64,000 bases of DNA, from contig CAWDMC010000023.1 in NCBI GenBank assembly GCA_963803295.1, forward strand, positions 248,001-312,000, read 5' to 3'. The stretch's first letter is position 1. The number at the start of each line of letters is the position of its first letter. The translations under genes were made by a program, and so were the position numbers. This DNA is from CAWDMC01 sp963803295. GTDB taxonomy: Bacteria > Acidobacteriota > Terriglobia > UBA7540. Below the pieces are notes generated by a model. That model was not told the DNA's origin and made no database searches. It saw only the letters and a list, made by a program, of their open reading frames with translations. Below are positions 35,828 through 45,291 of the stretch, in pieces.

Positions 35828-36487
35828 ATGCGCCAACGGGTGATCGCATACACGACGAATACTGGCGTGCTGCCGGCGATTAAGCTCAAGCAGCAAGAGG
35901 ACATTTTGCCATGGGTAGAAGCCATGTATGAGGGTGGAGCGCGCGTTGTCGAGGTCACCATGACAACTCCGGGGGTGCTCGCCTCGCTCGAGGCCATATC
36001 GAATAAGTTTGGCGATCGGCTTCATGCCGCAGCCGGTACCGTGCTCGACGCCGAGACAGCGCGCTCGGCGATACTGGCCGGAGCAGCCTGTATCGTCTCG
36101 CCCGCAACCGTACCGGAAGTCATCGAGAGCGCCCATCGTTATGGGGTTGCCTGCTTTATTGGAGCGTTTACGGCCACCGAGTGCCTGTCTGCCATTCAGG
36201 CAGGAGCGGATATGGTGAAGATCTTCCCCGCAGCATTGGGCGGCCCGCCCTACATGACGAATCTGAAAATGGTTTACCCTGAGATCCAGCTCATTCCTTC
36301 CGGCGGGGTCACCCTTGAAAACGCGGCCGACTTTATTAGAGCTGGGGCCAGCGCCGTCTCAGGATCCAGAAACTTCTTCGACCGCGACGCGGTATTGCGC
36401 CACGGCTCCAAGTGGATTACCGAACGTACCGCACAATATATCGCATTGGTGGCAGAAGGAAAGGCCAGCAGAAAGCCGCTGCCGTGA
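35828..36487 (+). CDS. eda: KDPG/KDPGal-type aldolase
   Basis: 219 residues of the class I KDPG aldolase family: VVEVTMTTPGVLASLE (with the Glu of the active site), AAAGTVLDAETARSAILAGA, the Schiff-base lysine in ADMVKIFPA, and the phosphate-binding IPSGGVTLEN. The usual R in the E(I/V)TLR motif is replaced by Met-Thr, a change also seen in branches acting on other keto-deoxy acids. It follows the kinase by nine bases. The reaction gives pyruvate and glyceraldehyde-3-phosphate. Confidence 0.88.
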   Translation: MRQRVIAYTTNTGVLPAIKLKQQEDILPWVEAMYEGGARVVEVTMTTPGVLASLEAISNKFGDRLHAAAGTVLDAETARSAILAGAACIVSPATVPEVIESAHRYGVACFIGAFTATECLSAIQAGADMVKIFPAALGGPPYMTNLKMVYPEIQLIPSGGVTLENAADFIRAGASAVSGSRNFFDRDAVLRHGSKWITERTAQYIALVAEGKASRKPLP

Positions 36488-36606
36488 GGGCCCGAACCCT
36501 GGGCCGCGGGCCGCCGATCTAAGCACTGTAAGCGATGCGGTAAGGCTCAAAAGAGCTTTGACCGTAGTCGCCCCATCGTCTGGCCGAATGAACAAGGGAC
36601 AATCGG

Positions 36607-37764
36607 ATGAAAGTAACCAAGCTTGAGACTTTTCTCGCCAACGCAGGATTGCGAAATTTTCTGTTTATCAAGCTGACCACCGACACCGGCCTGACTGGGA
36701 TCGGTGAGGCGACGCTCGAATGGCAGGAACAGACGGTCCGCACGCTGATTCACGAGTTGCTCGAAGAACGTTACGTCATTGGAGCGAATCCGTTCGACAT
36801 CGAAGATGCTGTGATGCGAATGGTGCGCGACCAATACCAGGGCGGTGCAACCGTAATGACAGCGATCAGCGGAATTGAGATCGCGATGTGGGACCTCGTG
36901 GCCAAGGATTGTGGCAAGCCGGTGTATCAGCTTCTGGGCGGCCGCTGCCATGACCGTCTGCCGGCCTATGCAAACGGGTGGTACGGCGGCGCTCGGGATG
37001 CAGATGACTACGCCGACCTCGCCCGGCGAGTGGTTGGTCGCGGCTACACTGCACTCAAGTTCGATCCGTTCGGCGTGGCCTGGAAGCGCCTGTCTCGCTC
37101 CGAATTGCTGCAGGCGGTCGGTCTCGTCGCCGCCGTACGGCACGCCGTAGGGGATGAGACCGATCTCATGATCGAAGGGCACGGCCGGTTCGATGTGGAG
37201 ACGGCGGTCGAAGTCGCGCGAGCACTGGAGCCCTATGCTCCTACGTGGTTTGAAGAGCCAGTCTCCTCGGAGAATATTGATCTGTTGCGCGAAATCAAGT
37301 CACGGGTCAGGGTACGAATTGCGGCCGGCGAGCGCCTTTACAGGTTGTCGGAATTTGACCAGCTGATCGGGCAGCGCGGAGTCGATGTCGTTCAGATGGA
37401 CATCGCCCATTGCGGTGGCCTCTTGACCAGCAAGAAGGTGGCCGCCCTCGCCGAGGTTCGCGACCTTACGCTGGCGCCCCATTGCTCTATCGGACCCGTC
37501 GCGCTCTCAGCCGCACTCCACTTTGATCTCAGCACACCGAATTTCTGCATCCAAGAGGCATTCGGGGAGTTCGATGCACCATGGCGAAACGATCTGGTAA
37601 ACGGTTGGAATCCTCTTCTCCAGGGCCAGTTTTGCCTATCAGATACTCCAGGGTTGGGATTGACACTCAACGAGGAGCAGGTGTCACAGCATCCTTACGC
37701 AAGAAACTCATTCCCAAATCTGTGGGATGAGCGCTGGACTGAAAACTTTACGCAGAACCTTTAG
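36607..37764 (+). CDS. Enolase-superfamily sugar-acid dehydratase (galactonate-dehydratase-like)
   Basis: 385 residues with the mandelate racemase/muconate lactonizing fold. It has a capping domain to about residue 115, then the barrel with LKFDPFG, the metal ligands in LMIEGHGRFD, WFEEPVS and IAAGERLY, a QMDIAHCGG strand and LAPHCSIGPV, whose His is the general base in galactonate and gluconate dehydratases. Length and motifs fit D-galactonate dehydratase relatives. With kinase and aldolase upstream it completes a De Ley-Doudoroff-type pathway. The gap to the aldolase is 119 bases without a terminator. Confidence 0.85.
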   Translation: MKVTKLETFLANAGLRNFLFIKLTTDTGLTGIGEATLEWQEQTVRTLIHELLEERYVIGANPFDIEDAVMRMVRDQYQGGATVMTAISGIEIAMWDLVAKDCGKPVYQLLGGRCHDRLPAYANGWYGGARDADDYADLARRVVGRGYTALKFDPFGVAWKRLSRSELLQAVGLVAAVRHAVGDETDLMIEGHGRFDVETAVEVARALEPYAPTWFEEPVSSENIDLLREIKSRVRVRIAAGERLYRLSEFDQLIGQRGVDVVQMDIAHCGGLLTSKKVAALAEVRDLTLAPHCSIGPVALSAALHFDLSTPNFCIQEAFGEFDAPWRNDLVNGWNPLLQGQFCLSDTPGLGLTLNEEQVSQHPYARNSFPNLWDERWTENFTQNL

Positions 37765-37794
37765 CGGCCCGCCGCGGCGGTAGTGGGTCAGTTT

Positions 37795-37810
37795 GAATTT
37801 TCGAAAATTC
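37795..37810. repeat. Perfect 16-bp palindrome at a probable IS end
   Basis: GAATTTTCGAAAATTC is a perfect palindrome, flanked by AGTGGG on the left and CCCACT on the right. The layout resembles the outer end of an insertion sequence and lies just before a transposase tail. A terminator for the dehydratase gene is an alternative, since it begins 31 bases past the stop. Confidence 0.45.
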
Positions 37811-37884
37811 CCACTCAGGTCTGCCACTTCAGTTGCCAACTTACCCTATTTTCGCGTCCACCTCGCCAGAGTTGCAGCCAAGAA

Positions 37885-38143
37885 CTGATCCAATTCTAAC
37901 GGCCAAAAGGTCTTTGATAAGAAGGTCGAGAACTTTCCCCATGCCGTGGCCCTTTATACGGCTCACTACAACTTCTGTAAGATCCGTCAGACGCTTCGCA
38001 TAACTCCCGCGATGGAAGCCAGACTCACGACGGTGTGGAGCGTGCCGGATATCGTTAAGCTGGCATCGAGAAACGCTGAAGCTGCTGCCTACGAGAGCTT
38101 GAAAGATCCGCGATCAACTTCAAAGCGAATCTCGAATGTTTGA
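37885..38143 (+). pseudogene. C-terminal transposase fragment
   Basis: The frame reads FDKKVENFPHAVALYTAHYN and continues FCKIRQTLRITPAMEA. This is the characteristic end of a DDE transposase group in which HYNF.RIH.TLR.TPAM precedes the final helix. Nothing upstream encodes the catalytic core. The fragment and the palindrome at 37795 are probably remains of one insertion sequence. Confidence 0.65.
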
Positions 38144-38220
38144 TCTACCCACTCTCCTTGCAGGCGTACAACCACCTTAATGGAATTACTATTCAAAATG
38201 TGCGCGGGATTTAGCAGGTT

Positions 38221-38823
38221 CTAAAGATTGTAATTGTCGTTATTCCAGGCATAACAGTGACCGCTGCCGTGGATATACGCTATGTCAAAAGGGTGCCACT
38301 GACCAATACCGAAATCTGTGGCAAGTAAATGAACTTTGGAAGCCAGAGGATTGAAATTCGACGGTTGATCACTGTCGGCCCACCTCCCATCAATGGTCAG
38401 AAGGTGGTGATTGCTTTGAACGTCATAGAAACTGATCGAAGCCCTGATATCCCTTGCTACTGAGGGTGGGAAAGGGTTCTCAGGCTCGTTAATAATGTTC
38501 ACTTTTAGAAATGGAACGACTCCAATCAGAACGCCACCACTGCTCTGAGGGACTGTTTCGGTGTAGATTGCTCCTGGCTCTCTCAGTTTTAATGCCGGAC
38601 GCGAGTGCTGGATTTTATCCAATTTGTCTCCCAGAATCTCTACAGTTTTTTGCTCTTCGTTAGCCCTTCGATGTTCGTCCAACCAAGCCCAAGCAGCGGC
38701 TACTATGAACATGCTGATGGCCGCAATCGCGGATGCCCAGAAAAACCAACGATTTGTCTTGTTTGTGGCCGCTCCGTAGATACCGACTGCCGTGAAAACC
38801 GCGCAACTCATTAGCGCCCACAT
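38221..38823 (-). CDS. Small membrane-anchored protein of unknown function
   Basis: 200 residues: two N-terminal transmembrane segments (LMSCAVFTAVGIYGAA and FFWASAIAAISMFIVAAAWAWL), a coiled-coil-like linker (RRANEEQKTVEILGDKLDKI) and a beta-rich soluble domain. Similar layouts occur in uncharacterised single genes of many bacteria. The gene sits between mobile-element fragments and could be cargo. No ribosome-binding site is obvious before the ATG at 38823. Confidence 0.5.
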   Translation of the reverse strand: MWALMSCAVFTAVGIYGAATNKTNRWFFWASAIAAISMFIVAAAWAWLDEHRRANEEQKTVEILGDKLDKIQHSRPALKLREPGAIYTETVPQSSGGVLIGVVPFLKVNIINEPENPFPPSVARDIRASISFYDVQSNHHLLTIDGRWADSDQPSNFNPLASKVHLLATDFGIGQWHPFDIAYIHGSGHCYAWNNDNYNL

Positions 38824-39022
38824 CGCTTTGCCAGGGAGCTAAGATATGAACTAGCCTCTTGTTTGGTGAACATGCGGGGGATTCTACCCTAGAGGAGTGC
38901 TTGAACGCACCGGCAATCTGTATGCCACGGCGGGCCGGAATTCCAATTGACCCATCACTGCCGCGGCCTCCGCTACCGCGTTTCCCGAGAGATCCTGATA
39001 CAATGTGCAAACCAACCAACTT

Positions 39023-40054
39023 AGCCTCGCGCACCTTCTGCCAGGGCAGATCCAGCCACTTCTTCTCGTACTGCCGGATTTTGCTGCGCCCCGTTCCCAC
39101 CAGGTAGAAAACTTCGCCCGGCCCCGCGCGCATCTCGGCCAGCACCGCTTCCGTGGGAATACCACGATCCATCAGCCAGACCCGCCGCGCCTGACCATAG
39201 GTCTCCTTGATCTTCTCCAAAAAGGCGCGCAGCGTGGTCTTATCCGAGGTGTTCCCCTCCATCACTTCATAGGCCAGGGGAAAGCCTTCCGGCGTGATCA
39301 CCAAAGCGATCACCACTTGCTTGCAATCGAACCGCTGGTCGCGGCTGTAGCCGTATCTGGCTTTGGGAATCGCCTCTCCCTCGCCTTCGATATAAGTGCT
39401 GGTGAGATCGTAGAGCAGCACGTCAAACTGCGCCTGGAACAGATCCTGCCAACGCTGCCGCAGGTGGGCGAACAAGGCGGACTGGTGCTCCAACAGGCGA
39501 TCCAGGCAACGGTAAAGACGATCTTTCTCGGCCACCGCAAAATCCGCTTCCAACAACTCGGCCATGGCGCTTTGATCGAACCAGTGCCGGTGGAGACGAA
39601 ACTCGCTGCCGGGTTCGATCAAGCGATTCACCACCAACAGGCGCAGCACCTTTTCCCAGGGCACGGTTTCCCGCTTCGTCGCCGCCGCCAACTTCTCTTG
39701 CCAGAACTCCTGCAACTGCAGTTGTCGCCACAGTTCGCACCCCAGCCAGCAGTTGCCAAAGATCCGCGGCCGGCGCAGTTGCATCTCGCTGAGTTTCACT
39801 TGCAGAGTGTTGCTGGCTTCCGCTGGAATCTCTCGGTCTTCGGGAAATATACTCAGGGTCGAGTACTGATGAGAACTCTCATCGAACACCTCCAAACTCT
39901 TGCGCCAGGCCGCTTCCTGACCGTCGTTGATCTCACCCAGATAGAGCACCGTTCGCTGGGCCATCCGCTTCTGGCCCACCCGGCGGTTCTCCACCACGCT
40001 GAAATAGCGATGAGGCTTGCCGTCCTTCTTCCTGAGCTTGGCACGCAGAAACAT
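39023..40054 (-). pseudogene. IS1634-type transposase, C-terminus lost
   Basis: From ATG 40054 (MFLRAKLRKKDGKPHRYFSV) the frame matches IS1634-family transposases, including VLLYDLTSTYIEGEG, ARYGYSRDQRFDCKQVVIAL and VWLMDRGIPTEAVLAEM (DDE core). Similarity ends near WLDLPWQKVREA at about 39023; the frame then runs on into unrelated sequence to 38660. About 100-200 C-terminal residues expected for the family are absent. A 386-codon open frame on the opposite strand (39005-40165) is only its shadow. Confidence 0.8.
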
Positions 40055-40267
40055 CTTGGAAGGCAGAATGACAGAAATCCGGTGGACTGCAAGGGGGTAG
40101 GTCGGCACTACACGCGATTCCAACCTCCCTCCTTACAGGCAACGTTGCAGCACAAGGCGTTATAAGAAATCGGGTCGGAAATCTCTCGGCTGGTTCGGTC
40201 TTATTGCGAAAGTCAGGTTAGCGGGGCACTGATTTGCTGAGCGGCCGGAGTTTCTGTCACTTGCCGA

Positions 40268-40859
40268 ATGAGCCGGGACAGCATCGTCGAACATCCAGCG
40301 AGTGGGCATGGCTTTGCTTCGCTCTCGTTCTGGAGGTTCTTCCTCTGTGGCGAAATGGGCCGCGGCACCCCGGGTCCCGGCAAAAATCGGTGGTGCAGCC
40401 TTGGTATTGCTCTGGCTTCTCTTGTTTCTTTGGTCGGACTCGAGCTCCATGCCCAGATCGCAGACCGAGGCGTGATCACGGGTATCGTTCCTGACGCTAA
40501 GGTCACCGTGACAAACCAAGATACGAAGATACAGACTGTGGTTGGCACAAACGGAGCCGGCAATTACAGCACGCCTCCTCTCATTTTGGGCACGTACTCG
40601 GTACAAGTCGAGAAGCAGGGCTTCGAGACGTATTCCTGCCCGGGGGTTTGGCTACTTTAACGAAGACTTCTCGCTGTTCAAGGACACGTATTTCGGTGAG
40701 CACAGCTTCGTGAGGTTTGGTGCGGACGCCGGTAATATATGCAGCCGGGTTGATTTTTGCGCGCCCGACAACAACTTTAGCGATCCCGCCTTTGGACAAA
40801 CACACAGTCAGCGCAACATCCCGAGACGCATTCAGATCGAGTTACAGATCTTCTTCTGA
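40268..40859 (+). pseudogene. Second Oar-like TonB receptor remnant: both ends kept, barrel deleted
   Basis: The 5' part encodes a signal peptide (LGIALASLVSLVGLELHAQ) and a shortened regulatory domain (ITGIVPDAKVTVTNQDTKIQ through YSVQVEKQGFETY). At about 40640 the frame jumps to the C-terminal end of a receptor (GFGYFNEDFSLFKDTYFGEH, then QRNIPRRIQIELQ and a terminal FF). These pieces closely resemble the two ends of the intact receptor at 10027-13662 (FYNEDFSLMKDT, CNIPRRIQFGLS). About a thousand internal residues are missing. Confidence 0.8.
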
Positions 40860-40984
40860 GTCGCTTTCTGAATCCGACTACAATGAGGGTCCGGCCCGCA
40901 AGGGCTGAACCTTTCGTAACGTTGGCCGAGCATGTTCGACAGCTCGAGGGTGAAAATCGCTTTGACAACCTGATGGAGGTGAAG

Positions 40985-41647
40985 TCATAGCGAAGCGCAA
41001 GGCCGTCCTATCGCCCATGCTTAGTAACATCGTGCTCGCCGAGTTTGACCGGGAGTTGGAGCGCCGCGGACTCCGGTTCACACGGTATGCGGACGACAGC
41101 AATGTCTACGTTCGCAGTCGACGGGCTGGGGAACGGGTGATGGAGAGCCTGGCGGGATTCATCGCCAGGAAGCTCAAGCTCAAGCAGGAGAGTGCGGTGG
41201 CACGACCATGGGAGCGGAAGTTTCTGGGCTTCAGTTTCACAGCGAATCGGGAACCGAAGCGACGCCTAAGCGCCCAAAGCGGTGCTGCGATTCAAAGAGA
41301 AGGTCCGAGAACTGACGCGTCGGACGCGCGGGGTAAGCACGCAACGAGTGGGCAAGGAGCAGACCCGCTATCTGCGCGGCTGGCTGGGCTACTTCGGCAA
41401 GTGCGAAACACCGTCGGTGCTGGAGGAGCTTGAACGCTGGCTCCGACGCAGGCTTCGGTCTGCGATCTGGAAACAGTGGAAGCGAGGCCGGGTGCGTTTC
41501 GCGGAGCCGCGCCAGCGGGCAGTGGGCAAAGATCTCGCCGCACAAACGGCGGGCAGCGCCCACGGCCCGTGGCGGCTGGCGAACAGCCCGGCCCTCGCTA
41601 TCGCGCTGCCCAATGCTTACTTCGACTCGCTTGGGCTCCCAGATTGA
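40985..41647 (+). pseudogene. ltrA: Group II intron reverse transcriptase/maturase, truncated and frameshifted
   Basis: LSPMLSNIVLAEFDRELERR and RFTRYADDSNVYVRSRRAGE match RT domains 4-5; YADD is the catalytic motif. The usual V-N-E-x-K-S step after KLKLK is shortened (KLKLKQESAVARPWERKFLG). A frameshift near 41280 separates this from the maturase (X) domain (VRELTRRTRGVSTQRVGKEQ, YLRGWLGYFGKCETPSVLEE), which runs to 41647. The N-terminal RT blocks are absent. It is not functional. Confidence 0.8.
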
Positions 41648-41674
41648 CGGTCGCTCGATAGCTTAACCCGCCGA

Positions 41675-41706
41675 ACCGCCGTATACGGACCCGTACGTAC
41701 GCTGGT
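41675..41706 (+). ncRNA. Domain-V-like hairpin of the group II intron
   Basis: ACCGCCGTA pairs with TACGCTGGT (one mismatch) around an inner stem ACGG/CCGT, giving the roughly 34-base hairpin that follows the maturase gene in bacterial group II introns. The mismatch and the missing upstream domains indicate decay. Confidence 0.5.
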
Positions 41707-41759
41707 GTGACAGGGAAAACGGGCGACCGCTTACCTATGTCGATTTGCAGAAAGCTCCA

Positions 41760-44700
41760 TCACAAAGCATTAACAATCGTCAGATTCGCCGACTTCGATA
41801 CTCCGGACGACGTTGCCTTGATGGTGGCCGTGGTGGTTGCCGTTACCGCCGTAGTGGTAACAGTAAAACTAGCAGAGGAACTGCCAGCGTTGACGTGAAC
41901 AGTCGCCGGGACTTGCGCATGGGCGTTGGAACTCGAAAGAGCGATATCGACACCACCAGCCGGTGCAGCCTCGTTGATCTTCACCGTTGCCGTGGTGTTG
42001 GTGCTGCCCAAGACCCTCGTTAAGGAAAGGGTAACTGCGGTCGGTAGAACCGGCGGGTCGATGGTAAGGGTAGCTGTTTTGCTCACCCCGGAGAGCGTCG
42101 CCTTGATTGTAGCGGCAGTGACGGCGCTGACCGCGGAAGTGGTAATGCTGAACGTGCCCGAAATTGCCCCAGCATTGATGTGGGCCGTGGTTGGGACAAG
42201 CGCACTCGCGCTGGAGCTCGACAAGGGAATGTTGATGCCGCCCGCGGGTGCCGCGCCATTAAGTGTCACGGTTCCGGTGGAAGCCTTCCCTCCGATCAGG
42301 GAGTTGGGTGCAACACCCAAAGCCATGAGGTCTGCGGGCTGAACGTTGAGAGTGGCTGTCTTACTTACTCCCAGATAGGTCGCCTTGAGGGTTGCGGCAG
42401 TGACGGCACTGACCGCAGAAGTCGTAATGCTGAACGTGCCCGAAACTGCCCCAGCATTGATATGGGCCGTGGTTGGGACATGCGCACTCGCCCTGGAGCT
42501 CGACAAGGGAATGTTGATGCCGCCCGCCGGTGCCGCGCCATTGAGTGTCACGGTTCCGGTGGAAGCCTTCCCTCCAATCAGGGAGCTGGGTGCAACACCC
42601 AAAGTCATGAGTGCTGCGGGCTGAACGCTGAGAGTGGCCGTCTTACTTACTCCCAAGTAGGTCGCTTTGATTGTTGCTGTGGTCGCTGAAGCCACCACGA
42701 CCGTGTTGATGGGAAACGTTGCCGACTTTACGCCAGCATTGATATGGACACTGGCTGGGACATGCGCACTGGCGCTGGAACTTGACAGAGTAACGTTGAT
42801 TCCGCCCGCTGGTGCGGGGCCGTTGAGGGTAACCGTTGCCGTCGACGTCTTGCCTCCCACGATGGAGGATGGTGCGAGGGTAACGGTGTTGAGGGAAGCG
42901 GGTTTGACCTGGATACTCGTGCTCGTGATGAGGGTAGGAGCGCTGCTGCTCGCGGCTGTAATCGTCGAGAATGTGTTTGCTGTTACAGAGGATGTCGTGA
43001 TCGTAAAAGTCGCTGAGCTAGCGCCAGCAGGCACGTTTACGATATTCGAGACTTGCACGGCGGGATTGCTGCTGGTTAGCAGTATCGCCATACCACCGTT
43101 GGGCGCCGCACCGGTGAGTTGCACAGTACCGGTCGAGGTGGATCCGCCGACGACGGTGTTGGGATTCGTCAGCACTGCATTTAGTCCTACCACCGTGAGC
43201 AAACCCTTGGTGATAATGGCCGAGTGGTCGTCGGTGTCATATTGCGGGTTCGTGGCGTTCAAAATCCAACCCACATAGTACAGGCCGGGTTGTATGAACG
43301 TTGGAACCTTCACAGCTTGAGTCGTCACCGTGAACTGGAAAGCGTCAAGGGTGCCCAGAATGAGTGTTTTGACAAAGTGTCCTTGGGCAAAATCGTGCTC
43401 GGATGGAAACTTCGTAAGGTAGACGTCAGCGGTGACAGTACCCGCCGGAGTGTAGCCGGCGTTGAAGCCATTGAGAGTGAAATTGAAGGAGCTTCCAATG
43501 GCAACCGAAGTATCCACAAGGCCCTTGGAAGCATCATTGAACACATACTCAATCATTTGAGCCTTGTCCACCGGTGGACGTACCGATTGATCGTTGATGA
43601 TGGTGTTGACCAGATCCGCGTTGTTGTTGGCCGTGAAGCGGGTAGCTTCAGCGTAACCTACGCGATTGGAGGTAGAGTTGACACCCTGAATAGTGAACTG
43701 GCTATTGGTAAGGTGATAGACGCTGCCGCCACTGTGACCGCCGTAGGTGAAAGCGTCCATGAAGATGCGGCAGCAGGTGTAGCCAATAACGTTGTTGTCG
43801 TCAAAGCCGATATATTGAAAAGGGTTGTCTTCTGGAACATAGGGTGCCTCATGCGGGTAGCCGGTGAAGAGCAATCCGGTAGCTTCAACTCCCCATTCGC
43901 GAGCCGGCCAGCCAGTATGATCACCGATGCGCCTGTCCATGGTGATGAAGCTCATGTCCCAGTTAAAGTCTGAGTTGTTGATCCAAGCATTGTAGGTGGT
44001 CTGAAACGTCATCTTAGCCACACCATAGGGGAAGTCGGTCCAAACGTTCGGAAAGCCAGGGTCGTAGGAAGGGTTAACAACATCGGTCTGCGCCGGCCAC
44101 GCCCAAATCTCGGCGGCGAATCCCGCACCCAACCCGCTGCCATCTCCTAAAGGATCGTGGTTGTAAACGCAGTGCCCGGCAGAGAGCAAGTGAAAATCCG
44201 ATATGGCGGATGCGCTGCAAAGATAGAACATGTCACCAAAGGCCGGCACCGGAAAACGCATGAGCAATTGGAACTCTTGGTTGAACGGTGCAAAATAGGG
44301 TACGCGCAGAATAGATGGGGGCGTCGGCGTTACCTCAAACGGAGTCACACCGTCCGCTGAAGATATCGCGTCAGCAATGGCCTGAGGGCCCTCCGGCAGA
44401 GTGGTGGTTTGGCCAACGCCGTCTGCCGAGCGAGGTACAGCGCCGGCATGTCCACCTTCCCGTTGGACACCCAGGGGCGCGGCCTGGAGCTTGCCGGGCG
44501 CCACCTTAAAGGAAAGACCAGTTCGGGCATCGAAACGAAGGAGGTCGCCGGAGGGAGTAGCAGTCTTCGATCTTAGTCCATGCTCCGGATCCGGCATGGG
44601 CTTGGCTCGTCTCAAGCCTTCCAACATGCGCTGAAAATCAGACGATATACCCGCTTTCGGACGGGGCGCAAGGGTGGTCTGCGCCTCCTGTGCGAAAGAG

Positions 44701-44810
44701 GACGCGGTGACCGCCAATAGGATGAGACTTACGGCAGCAATAAGTGGAGTGGTGCGCCGGCCTCTTCGTGATGCTGGCGAGAAACCCGAGTAGTTTGTAA
44801 CGTGGCTCAT
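41760..44810 (-). CDS. Secreted trypsin-like serine protease with five C-terminal Ig-like repeats
   Basis: 1,016 residues. A signal peptide (PLIAAVSLILLAVTASSFAQ) and a pro-region of about 150 residues precede a chymotrypsin-fold domain with His in LSAGHCVYN (about 213), Asp in NWDMSFI (about 285) and Ser in GGHSGGSVY (about 360). A beta domain follows, then five repeats of about 94 residues with the pattern GG..STGTVTLNGAAPAGG. The ATG at 44810 has AAGGAGA nine bases upstream. It should be an extracellular protease; the repeats may bind surfaces or partners. Neighbours are unrelated. Confidence 0.9.
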   Translation of the reverse strand: MSHVTNYSGFSPASRRGRRTTPLIAAVSLILLAVTASSFAQEAQTTLAPRPKAGISSDFQRMLEGLRRAKPMPDPEHGLRSKTATPSGDLLRFDARTGLSFKVAPGKLQAAPLGVQREGGHAGAVPRSADGVGQTTTLPEGPQAIADAISSADGVTPFEVTPTPPSILRVPYFAPFNQEFQLLMRFPVPAFGDMFYLCSASAISDFHLLSAGHCVYNHDPLGDGSGLGAGFAAEIWAWPAQTDVVNPSYDPGFPNVWTDFPYGVAKMTFQTTYNAWINNSDFNWDMSFITMDRRIGDHTGWPAREWGVEATGLLFTGYPHEAPYVPEDNPFQYIGFDDNNVIGYTCCRIFMDAFTYGGHSGGSVYHLTNSQFTIQGVNSTSNRVGYAEATRFTANNNADLVNTIINDQSVRPPVDKAQMIEYVFNDASKGLVDTSVAIGSSFNFTLNGFNAGYTPAGTVTADVYLTKFPSEHDFAQGHFVKTLILGTLDAFQFTVTTQAVKVPTFIQPGLYYVGWILNATNPQYDTDDHSAIITKGLLTVVGLNAVLTNPNTVVGGSTSTGTVQLTGAAPNGGMAILLTSSNPAVQVSNIVNVPAGASSATFTITTSSVTANTFSTITAASSSAPTLITSTSIQVKPASLNTVTLAPSSIVGGKTSTATVTLNGPAPAGGINVTLSSSSASAHVPASVHINAGVKSATFPINTVVVASATTATIKATYLGVSKTATLSVQPAALMTLGVAPSSLIGGKASTGTVTLNGAAPAGGINIPLSSSRASAHVPTTAHINAGAVSGTFSITTSAVSAVTAATLKATYLGVSKTATLNVQPADLMALGVAPNSLIGGKASTGTVTLNGAAPAGGINIPLSSSSASALVPTTAHINAGAISGTFSITTSAVSAVTAATIKATLSGVSKTATLTIDPPVLPTAVTLSLTRVLGSTNTTATVKINEAAPAGGVDIALSSSNAHAQVPATVHVNAGSSSASFTVTTTAVTATTTATIKATSSGVSKSANLTIVNAL
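41766..43165. repeat. Five tandem ~282-bp coding repeats
   Basis: The 3' part of the protease gene repeats with a 282-bp (94-codon) period. Two adjacent units (about 42060-42340 and 42345-42625) are nearly identical over long stretches, indicating a recent duplication, while the outer units have diverged. Confidence 0.8.
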
Positions 44811-45291
44811 ATTCGTAATTTTCTCCTTTGGCAAACTTGGTTCGTTGCAACAGCGGACGTCGCTCGGTCAGTCGTATCATCCGGTGAGAGTGCCGGGATT
44901 TGGCTGCCCTGCGTGAATGGCATTGACTTTCTTTCTCCGGTCAAATACAGCGTCCCTACACTTATGAAGATCGAAAACGGGTAGGAAAAAGCGACATGCA
45001 ATTGGTGGAAAAAAGGAACGAGTGTAGCGCTATGGGTGTCGAGTATCGGTTGGCGCAAGCCGGAGGGCGCTAAGCGTGGCGGGATGATCCTGGCCCAGAT
45101 CAGGTTGGAGGGTACGTCGAACGCAGGTTAAGACTTGATGTTGAGCAGGCGGTTGCTTTTCGAAAGGCCAGCGAGCGATCGGAATAGCATGAGGACTACG
45201 CAGACTCAGCAAGGCAGACTCCGAGTTAATTTATTTTGAGAACCTCGCCTTCGTGCCCGCGGCCGCGAGGCCCGCCGCTACTTAAGCACGC
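44811..45291. other. Non-coding stretch, no clear signal
   Basis: It lies between the protease start and the end of ywbE. The protease ribosome-binding site is at its left edge. The rest contains only short frames without support, and no repeat or terminator was recognised. Confidence 0.4.

Larger units (their letters stand above)
40985..41740 (+). mobile_element. 5'-truncated group II intron
   Basis: The remnant comprises the second half of an intron-encoded reverse transcriptase/maturase followed by RNA sequence with a domain-V-like hairpin (41675-41706). The 5' intron domains I-III and the start of the maturase are missing, so splicing in cis is impossible. Boundaries are approximate. Confidence 0.65.

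Noticed and set aside
35540..36136. 198-codon minus-strand frame across the kinase and aldolase genes
   Set aside because: It overlaps two well-supported genes in the opposite direction and shows no known motif.
39005..40165. 386-codon open frame on the plus strand
   Set aside because: It is the exact antisense of the IS1634-type transposase; its His/Leu/Gln-rich translation has no family features.
41760..43165. Regular repeats considered as a CRISPR or minisatellite
   Set aside because: The period is 282 bp, the frame is open throughout and the translation is a recognisable Ig-like domain, so these are coding repeats.
43224..43973. 249-codon plus-strand frame opposite the protease gene
   Set aside because: It is antisense to the protease catalytic and beta domains; composition is that of a reversed coding strand.
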